Below, piece by piece: positions 5,881 to 10,152 of a stretch of 10,152 nt of DNA. Made by a program: the position numbers and the translations under genes. The DNA lies in NCBI GenBank assembly GCA_903904765.1, contig CAIVEA010000067.1:1-10152 (forward strand), in the 5' to 3' direction. This DNA comes from an uncultured Chloroflexota bacterium. Its GTDB lineage: Bacteria > Chloroflexota > Anaerolineae > Aggregatilineales > Phototrophicaceae. Within the stretch, counting starts at the first letter, position 1. Each line of letters begins with the position of its first letter. The notes under the pieces are model-generated. The model was not told where the DNA came from, searched no databases, and saw only the letters and a list, made by a program, of their open reading frames with translations.

Positions 5881-7092
5881 CTAACGGACAGAGCCATTTT
5901 GCAGGAACTGGATGGCGGCATCCAACTGTGCGTCCTGACCCTCCGGTGCATCGGGCGGGTTCTCTACCACGATGTCCGGCGTGATGCCCTGCTTGTGAAT
6001 CCAGTTACCATTGGGTGTGAGCCAGCGGGCGATGGTCAGGCGTACGCCACCGCCGTTGACCAAGCCTGACCATGTTTGGACGGTGCCTTTACCAAAGGTG
6101 GTTGTGCCGATGATTTCTGCACGGTCTTGATCTTGCAGCGCCCCGGCTACCAGTTCGGAGGCACTGGCGCTGTCTTTATCCACCAGCACCACCAGCGGCA
6201 CATCTATGCCTAAATACCGCTGCATATTGACTTTGAGTTCATCCTGATTGCCGTTGCCAAAATCCTCGATGACAACATTCCCCGTCTTGATGAATAGGCT
6301 GGCAATATCAATTGCAGTTGTTAGGAAGCCGCCCGGATTGCCGCGTAAATCCAAGATGAGGCCATTCAACTGTTCGACATGCAGATTATCGAGGGCGGAT
6401 TTGACCTGATCGAAGGCGACCGAGTTAAATTCGCGCAGTTTGACGTAGCCGATGTTGTTGTCGAGTGCTTTAGAAGTGACCGTTTCGATGGACATGCGGC
6501 TGCGAACAATCGAGAAGTCCAATAAGTCCTCGCCTCGGCGCATGGTTAGGTTGACGGTTGTACCTTCTGGCCCGCGAACCTTTGTAACCAGATCAAACTG
6601 CGAAATCGTGCTGGCATCTTCGCCATCCACCGTCACGAAAACATCGCCACTTTGCAGGCCAGCGGCTTTGGCAGGTGAGCCTTCAAGGACGCTTACGATC
6701 TGGATTTCGCCAGTGTGTTCGATGGTTTCGACGACTGCGCCAATTCCTTCAAATTCACCGGAGAGGTCATCGCGCATGGTGGGGTACTGCTGGGTGTCCA
6801 TGTAGCCGCTAAAGGGGTCATCCAGCGTTTCGATCATGCCGCGTATTGCACCGTCTACCAGTTTGGTCTGGTCGAGGGTGTCGCGGTTGAGATAACTGTG
6901 CTGGATGAGGTTGTAAACCTGCCAGAACGGTTCAAAGGATTGCTGAGATTCGGGTGGGGCGGCGGTATCCCCCTGTGCGTTTCCGACGGAATATTGGCTG
7001 CCAAACGCGAAGCCTGCCACGAAAACGGCCACGATTACGAACTGCGTTTTGAAAGGACGCAGCCGATCTTGTGCGTCGCGTATCCAATTCAT
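5881..7092 (-). CDS. ctpA: S41 family C-terminal processing peptidase (CtpA/Tsp-like)
   Basis: This 403-residue peptidase is anchored by one N-terminal helix (about 17-31), so the catalytic part lies outside the membrane, where such enzymes trim or degrade proteins from their C termini. A PDZ domain (about 115-195) contains GIGAVVE, SPAKAAGLQSGD and VRGPEGTTV. The catalytic core carries GLILDLRGNPGG (244-255), then the serine region DKDSASASELVAGALQD (305-321) and the lysine region TTFGKGTVQ (331-339) with Lys335. This completes the Ser-Lys dyad, with GITPDIVVE (369-377) near the end. Length and order are normal. ATG 7092 has GGAG 8 nt upstream and a perfect -10 (TATAAT) further up. It heads the minus-strand block with secG. 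The symbol is by family; substrate and exact orthology are not known. Confidence 0.93.
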   Translation of the reverse strand: MNWIRDAQDRLRPFKTQFVIVAVFVAGFAFGSQYSVGNAQGDTAAPPESQQSFEPFWQVYNLIQHSYLNRDTLDQTKLVDGAIRGMIETLDDPFSGYMDTQQYPTMRDDLSGEFEGIGAVVETIEHTGEIQIVSVLEGSPAKAAGLQSGDVFVTVDGEDASTISQFDLVTKVRGPEGTTVNLTMRRGEDLLDFSIVRSRMSIETVTSKALDNNIGYVKLREFNSVAFDQVKSALDNLHVEQLNGLILDLRGNPGGFLTTAIDIASLFIKTGNVVIEDFGNGNQDELKVNMQRYLGIDVPLVVLVDKDSASASELVAGALQDQDRAEIIGTTTFGKGTVQTWSGLVNGGGVRLTIARWLTPNGNWIHKQGITPDIVVENPPDAPEGQDAQLDAAIQFLQNGSVR

Positions 7093-7128
7093 TGCGTCTA
7101 CTCCACATACACTTTAAGCGTGACCCTC

Positions 7129-7136
7129 ATTATAAT
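7129..7136. promoter_or_regulatory. palindromic -10 region between ctpA and sua5
   Basis: ATTATAAT is its own reverse complement, so both strands read TATAAT here. On the minus strand it is well placed for ctpA, giving a leader of about 30 nt. No good -35 is visible on either strand, although TTGTG lies close upstream on the minus strand. On the plus strand it could serve sua5 with a leader of about 80 nt, which is less certain. Confidence 0.5.
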
Positions 7137-7225
7137 CACAAGGCGATTTTCTCTGCTGAGACGCATGTGAGAATCGGCTGAAGTAGTGGGATTCCGTAGG
7201 GTAAAAGTGCGCGAATAAGGTGTGT

Positions 7226-8281
7226 GTGTTAACTCAAATCTGGCGTGTGGATGCGAAAATGCCCGACCAAGAGGCCATCAATGCGGCGGCTTCTATTTTG
7301 CGGGCAGGCGGGTTGGTGGCCTTCCCGACTGAGACGGTTTACGGGTTAGGCGCGAATGCGCTGGACGCGGCAGCTGTCGCGCGGATATTCGCGGCGAAAG
7401 AGCGCCCCGCATCTGACCCGGTGATTGTGCATGTGTATGATCTCGCGCAACTCGCGCAGGTGACGGTGGATATTCCCGCGCTGGCTTATGAACTGGCTGC
7501 ACGATTCTGGCCGGGGCCGCTGACGTTCGTGCTGCGGCGGGCGGCGATTGTTCCGGCTTCGGTATCAGCAGGACGGGATACGGTGGCGGTGCGAATGCCC
7601 GCGCATCCGGTGGCACTGGCGTTTCTGAAGGCCGCGCAAGTTCCGGTAGCTGCGCCGAGTGCGAATCGCTTTGCACGTCCGAGTGCCACGAGTGCGGCGC
7701 ATGTCCGGGATGATCTGGACGGGCGTATCGAGGGGATTCTGGACGCGGGGGCAGCGCATATCGGCGTGGAGTCGACTATCTTGGATTTGACCAAGCCTGT
7801 GCCGACGGTGCTGCGTCCGGGGGGCGTGCCAGTAGAACGATTGCGCGAAATTTTATCCTGTGTGGATGTGGCGAATCGTCATTTGCAGGTTGCGGACGAG
7901 GCGATTGAAGCGCCGGGCATGCTGCTCAAGCATTATGCGCCCCATGCGGAACTGCGCCTGTATTCGGGGGTGGCGGAAGTGGTGCTAAAGGCGATGCAGG
8001 CCGATGCACAGGCGGCGCGGGACACGGGGCGCTCGTTTGGGGTGCTTCTGCCAGACCGCGAGGCGAGAGTGTTCCAGCCGCCGCCAGATGTGCGTTGCGA
8101 TCTGGGCGATACACTGGAACGCATCAGCCACCGGTTGTTCGATGGGATGCGTTTGCTCGATCAAGCGGGGGTGCAGGTCATCTTCGCGCATCTATTTGAG
8201 CCGGAAGGATTGGGACTGACGTTGAATGATCGCCTGTACCGTGCTGCTGAAGGCCGTGTGATTGCAACGGACGAAGGCTGA
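7226..8281 (+). CDS. sua5: threonylcarbamoyl-AMP synthase, long Sua5 type
   Basis: The enzyme makes L-threonylcarbamoyl-AMP from threonine, bicarbonate and ATP, the first step of the t6A37 modification of ANN-decoding tRNAs. This 351-residue protein has the full YrdC domain: PTETVYGLG (34-42), KERPASDP (58-65), FWPGPLT (94-100), AVRMPAHP (121-128), APSAN (143-147), VESTILDL (181-188) and LRPG (196-199). The linker APGMLLKHYAPHAEL (229-243) is typical of the long Sua5 form, and a C-terminal Sua5 domain follows (about 240-345). GTG 7226 is chosen because TAAGG lies 5 nt upstream and the N terminus (TQIWRVDA) then matches the family. An in-frame GTG at 7220 would overlap that site. The next gene follows 12 nt downstream, so they are probably cotranscribed. 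Confidence 0.92.
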   Translation: MLTQIWRVDAKMPDQEAINAAASILRAGGLVAFPTETVYGLGANALDAAAVARIFAAKERPASDPVIVHVYDLAQLAQVTVDIPALAYELAARFWPGPLTFVLRRAAIVPASVSAGRDTVAVRMPAHPVALAFLKAAQVPVAAPSANRFARPSATSAAHVRDDLDGRIEGILDAGAAHIGVESTILDLTKPVPTVLRPGGVPVERLREILSCVDVANRHLQVADEAIEAPGMLLKHYAPHAELRLYSGVAEVVLKAMQADAQAARDTGRSFGVLLPDREARVFQPPPDVRCDLGDTLERISHRLFDGMRLLDQAGVQVIFAHLFEPEGLGLTLNDRLYRAAEGRVIATDEG

Positions 8282-8293
8282 GAGGATGCGCTG

Positions 8294-9103
8294 ATGGAGT
8301 GGATTTCGATGGAGGCTGCCGCTGCGCTGATCGGGGACGGTCAGACGGTGGCATTTGGTGGGATGACGGTCTATCGTCGTCCACTGGCGTTTGTGAAGGC
8401 GCTGCTGCGCCGTCAACAACGCCCGCGTGATCTGACGCTGCTATGCTTCACGGCGGGGTTGGAATCCGATCTACTGGTGGGGGCAGGGTGCGTGAAGGCG
8501 GTGCGCTCGTGCTATTTCGGGCTGGAGTCGTTCGGGTTTGCGCCGATGTTCACGCAGGCCACGCAAAAGGGCGAGATTCAGGTGGTGGAAGAAACCGAGG
8601 CCAGCCTCGCGCTGGGCATTCGCGCTGGTATTTCGGGTGTGGGTTTCATTCCGTCGCGGGCATGGTTCGGCACGGATATGCCCCGCCTGCGACCGGATGT
8701 GAAACAGGTAGTTGACCCGTACAGCGGCGAAACATTGATGGCCTTCCCCGCAATTCAGTGTGATGTGGCGGTGCTGCACGGGCTGGAGGGCGACGCATCT
8801 GGTAATGTGCGGGTGAATAACAATGTGGGTGTAGATATCGAGCTGATCTATCTGGCGAAAAAGGTGATCGTCACGGTGGAACGGGTGGTGGAGCGAATGG
8901 AAAGGACAGTGGATTCGCTACTGATTCCGTACCCCGGCGCAGACTATATCGTACATGCGCCGCGTGGTGCGTGGCCAACCAGTTGCTACCCCGATTATCC
9001 AGTGGCAGGAGGGGAATTCATGCGCTATGTGGATGCCTGTAACGCGGGGCAGTTCGAGGCGTATCTGGACGGGTTCGTAAACCATGAGTCCGCATCCCTC
9101 TAG
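8294..9103 (+). CDS. GctA/IpdA-like CoA-transferase-family alpha subunit
   Basis: This 269-residue protein matches the alpha subunit of glutaconate-type CoA transferases and of the IpdAB ring hydrolase. It has TVAFGGMTVYRRPLAFV (18-34), SCYFGLESFG (72-81), GFIPSRAWFGTDM (117-129), FPAIQCDVAVLHGLEGDASGN (151-171), KVIVTVERVV (190-199) and APRGAWPTSCYPDY (222-235). Glu102, in the EETEASL segment, occupies about the position of the glutamate thought to be catalytic in mycobacterial IpdA; that alignment is from memory and approximate. Family I enzymes need a beta subunit. None follows here, and the only candidate in the window is at 2885 in another operon. ATG 8294 has GAGAGG 8 nt upstream. It follows sua5 by 12 nt, which is close enough for one transcript but makes no pathway sense. 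Confidence 0.83.
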   Translation: MEWISMEAAAALIGDGQTVAFGGMTVYRRPLAFVKALLRRQQRPRDLTLLCFTAGLESDLLVGAGCVKAVRSCYFGLESFGFAPMFTQATQKGEIQVVEETEASLALGIRAGISGVGFIPSRAWFGTDMPRLRPDVKQVVDPYSGETLMAFPAIQCDVAVLHGLEGDASGNVRVNNNVGVDIELIYLAKKVIVTVERVVERMERTVDSLLIPYPGADYIVHAPRGAWPTSCYPDYPVAGGEFMRYVDACNAGQFEAYLDGFVNHESASL

Positions 9104-9129
9104 ATTTGGAGGGGCGGCCGCAGTATAAT
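9101..9129 (+). promoter_or_regulatory. candidate promoter of the TPP riboswitch transcript
   Basis: A perfect -10, TATAAT, lies at 9124-9129, with a weak -35 candidate TAGATT (9101-9106) at 17-nt spacing that overlaps the stop codon of the gene before. Transcription would start near 9136, about 13 nt before the riboswitch aptamer, as expected. A NotI site (GCGGCCGC, 9114-9121) lies between the two elements and has no apparent role. Confidence 0.55.
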
Positions 9130-9148
9130 GCAGACAACTAAATAACCA

Positions 9149-9240
9149 GTGCAGGGGAGTCCGCGACAAGCGGGCTGAGAGGGCGTGAAATGCCACGCCG
9201 ACCCTTAACCTGATCCGGGTCATACCGGCGTAGGGAGCGC
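9149..9240 (+). promoter_or_regulatory. TPP (THI element) riboswitch aptamer
   Basis: The conserved TPP-aptamer core is present: GGGGA (9154-9158), the pyrimidine-sensing CTGAGA (9175-9180), and ACCTGATCCGG at about 9208-9218 followed by GCGTAGGGA (9228-9236). The helices can be drawn: P1 GTGC/GCGC (9149-9152 with 9237-9240), P2 GTCCGC/GCGGGC (9159-9164 with 9170-9175) and P3 GGCGTG/CACGCC (9182-9187 with 9194-9199). It lies in the leader of a thiamine-binding-protein gene, the expected target. Binding of thiamine pyrophosphate should favour the terminator that follows. Confidence 0.95.
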
Positions 9241-9269
9241 GTTTGAACACACCACAAACCACCCCCTAC
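9230..9269 (+). promoter_or_regulatory. putative antiterminator of the TPP riboswitch
   Basis: GTAGGG (9230-9235), part of the conserved 3' aptamer strand, is complementary to CCCTAC (9264-9269). Nested inside, GTTTG (9241-9245) pairs with CAAAC (9255-9259). The CAAAC segment overlaps the 5' arm of the terminator, and the outer pairing uses bases that ligand-bound aptamer keeps for itself. The two states should therefore exclude each other. The pairings are seen in the sequence; the switch mechanism is inferred. Confidence 0.6.
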
Positions 9270-9293
9270 AACAGCAGCGGCGGTGGTTTTTTA
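9256..9293 (+). terminator. riboswitch-controlled intrinsic terminator
   Basis: An 8-bp stem, AAACCACC (9256-9263) with GGTGGTTT (9282-9289), runs into a T-tract (TTTTTTATT from 9287). It lies between the TPP aptamer and the ribosome binding site of the thiB-like gene. TPP should therefore stop transcription before the gene is read. Confidence 0.85.
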
Positions 9294-9332
9294 TTCCCTT
9301 GCACGGGTTGGTGTTTTCAAAGGAGGAAAAGC

Positions 9333-10152
9333 ATGCAGCGTAGAATTGTATTGTTGCTGGTGTGCTTGCTTGCGAGCATTGCGCCCGTGATGGCGCGGGA
9401 GGCGGTCACGCTGACGGTGGTCACGCATGACAGCTTTAGCATGAGCGAGGAACTGCTCACTCAGTTCCAAGAGGAAACCGGGATCACGGTGCAAATCCTG
9501 CGTAGCGGGGATGCGGGAACGATGGTTAACCAGTCTATACTGAGCAAGGGCAACCCGCTGGGGGATGTGATGTTCGGTGTGGATAATACGTTTCTGGGGC
9601 GGGCGCTGGCGGCGGATTTGTTTGTCCCTTACGAGTCGCCGCTGCTGAAGGATGTTCCCGACGCGCTGAAGTTGGATGTGGAAAACCACGTGACCCCGGT
9701 GGATTACGGGGATGTGTGCCTGAACTACGATGTGAAGTACTTCGAGGCGAATGCGATAGTCGTTCCTGAATCGCTGGCAGATTTGACACAACCCGCCTAC
9801 AAGGGGCTGCTGACGGTAGAAAATCCGGCGGCTTCGTCCCCCGGTCTGGCGTTCTTGCTGGCGACGGTGCAGCAGTTCGGGATGGATGGCGATTACACCT
9901 ATCTGGATTACTGGCGCGATCTGGTTGCGAATGATGTGTACATCTCCGATGACTGGTCAGATGCTTACTACAATCAGTTCAGCGGTAGCGCAGGCAGTCA
10001 GGGAACACGGCCTCTGGTCGTGAGCTATGCCAGCAGCCCGCCTGCCGAGGTGTATTTCATGGAAACGCCGCCGGAAACCGCGCCGACAGCTTCAGTGGTC
10101 GCGGACGGGATGTGCTTCCGGCAGGTGGAGTTCGTGGGAATTCTGGCGGGGA
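9333..10152 (+). CDS. thiB: thiamine ABC transporter substrate-binding protein (ThiB-like), cut by the window edge
   Basis: About 273 residues are visible before the right edge; E. coli ThiB is 327, so roughly 50-60 are probably missing. A Sec signal peptide covers residues 1-21 (two arginines, a hydrophobic core, then APVMA and a likely cut before RE); the cysteine inside it is not in a lipobox. ThiB-like segments follow: TVVTHDSF (28-35), DVMFGVDNTFLGRAL (about 72-86), VTPVDYGDVCLNYD (about 119-132), SSPGLAFLLATV (about 168-179) and DDWSDAY (about 206-212), then VVSYASSPPAEVY, equivalent to the substrate-facing part of ThiB. Start ATG 9333 has an ideal AAAGGAGG 6 nt upstream. The TPP riboswitch just before it strongly supports thiamine or a thiamine precursor as substrate. 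Permease and ATPase genes would be expected just past the window. Confidence 0.9.
   Translation, partial: MQRRIVLLLVCLLASIAPVMAREAVTLTVVTHDSFSMSEELLTQFQEETGITVQILRSGDAGTMVNQSILSKGNPLGDVMFGVDNTFLGRALAADLFVPYESPLLKDVPDALKLDVENHVTPVDYGDVCLNYDVKYFEANAIVVPESLADLTQPAYKGLLTVENPAASSPGLAFLLATVQQFGMDGDYTYLDYWRDLVANDVYISDDWSDAYYNQFSGSAGSQGTRPLVVSYASSPPAEVYFMETPPETAPTASVVADGMCFRQVEFVGILAG

Noticed and set aside
6715..7170. Plus-strand open frame of 151 codons opposite the N-terminal part of the S41 peptidase gene
   Set aside because: It is antisense to the PDZ and anchor region of a gene with intact motifs and has no recognisable domain.
9291..9791. Minus-strand open frame of 166 codons opposite the start of the thiB-like gene
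   Set aside because: His/Arg/Gln-rich translation typical of the antisense of a real gene; the opposite strand has a riboswitch, ideal ribosome site, signal peptide and ThiB motifs.

Overview
The window is about 10.15 kb of GC-rich bacterial DNA (roughly 55-60 % GC by eye), densely coded on both strands. It holds eight complete genes, one gene cut by the right edge and a possible gene start cut by the left edge. No rRNA, tRNA, CRISPR array, insertion sequence or phage gene is visible. The gene mix suggests a chromosomal region of a free-living bacterium, and I lean towards Chloroflexota (Anaerolineae-like). Pointers are a periplasmic-type solute-binding protein held by an uncleaved N-terminal helix and a Pro/Thr-rich linker instead of a lipobox, a stand-alone cyclic-nucleotide-binding protein and a long Sua5. 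The phylum call is inference; nothing here proves it.

Layout. (1) 1-793: a possible membrane-protein start on the minus strand, a UUCG-loop terminator, and a stand-alone cNMP-binding domain protein on minus, divergent from the next operon. (2) 794-3706, plus strand: an RtcB-family RNA ligase, a purine-type phosphoribosyltransferase and a GctB/IpdB-like CoA-transferase-family beta subunit, closely spaced and probably one operon. (3) 3703-7092, minus strand: an S41 C-terminal processing protease (nearest its promoter), then secG, then a family-5 extracellular solute-binding protein. This block converges with the rtcB operon, and a TTAA tetranucleotide gives both strands their stop codon. (4) 7226-9103, plus strand: Sua5-type threonylcarbamoyl-AMP synthase followed 12 nt later by a GctA/IpdA-like CoA-transferase-family alpha subunit. 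(5) 9104-10152, plus strand: promoter, TPP riboswitch with a readable terminator/antiterminator switch, and the start of a ThiB-like thiamine ABC-transporter binding protein.

How the parts fit. The riboswitch and thiB-like gene form a coherent thiamine-uptake unit repressed by TPP. The protease, secG and solute-binding protein are all envelope or export functions. The alpha and beta subunits of what looks like one heteromeric CoA-transferase-family enzyme lie 4.6 kb apart in two different plus-strand operons. The beta subunit lacks the expected catalytic glutamate, so the enzyme may not be a plain CoA transferase. The rtcB, phosphoribosyltransferase and CoA-transferase-beta neighbourhood has no pathway logic that I recognise and is, with the split enzyme, the most interesting part of the window.
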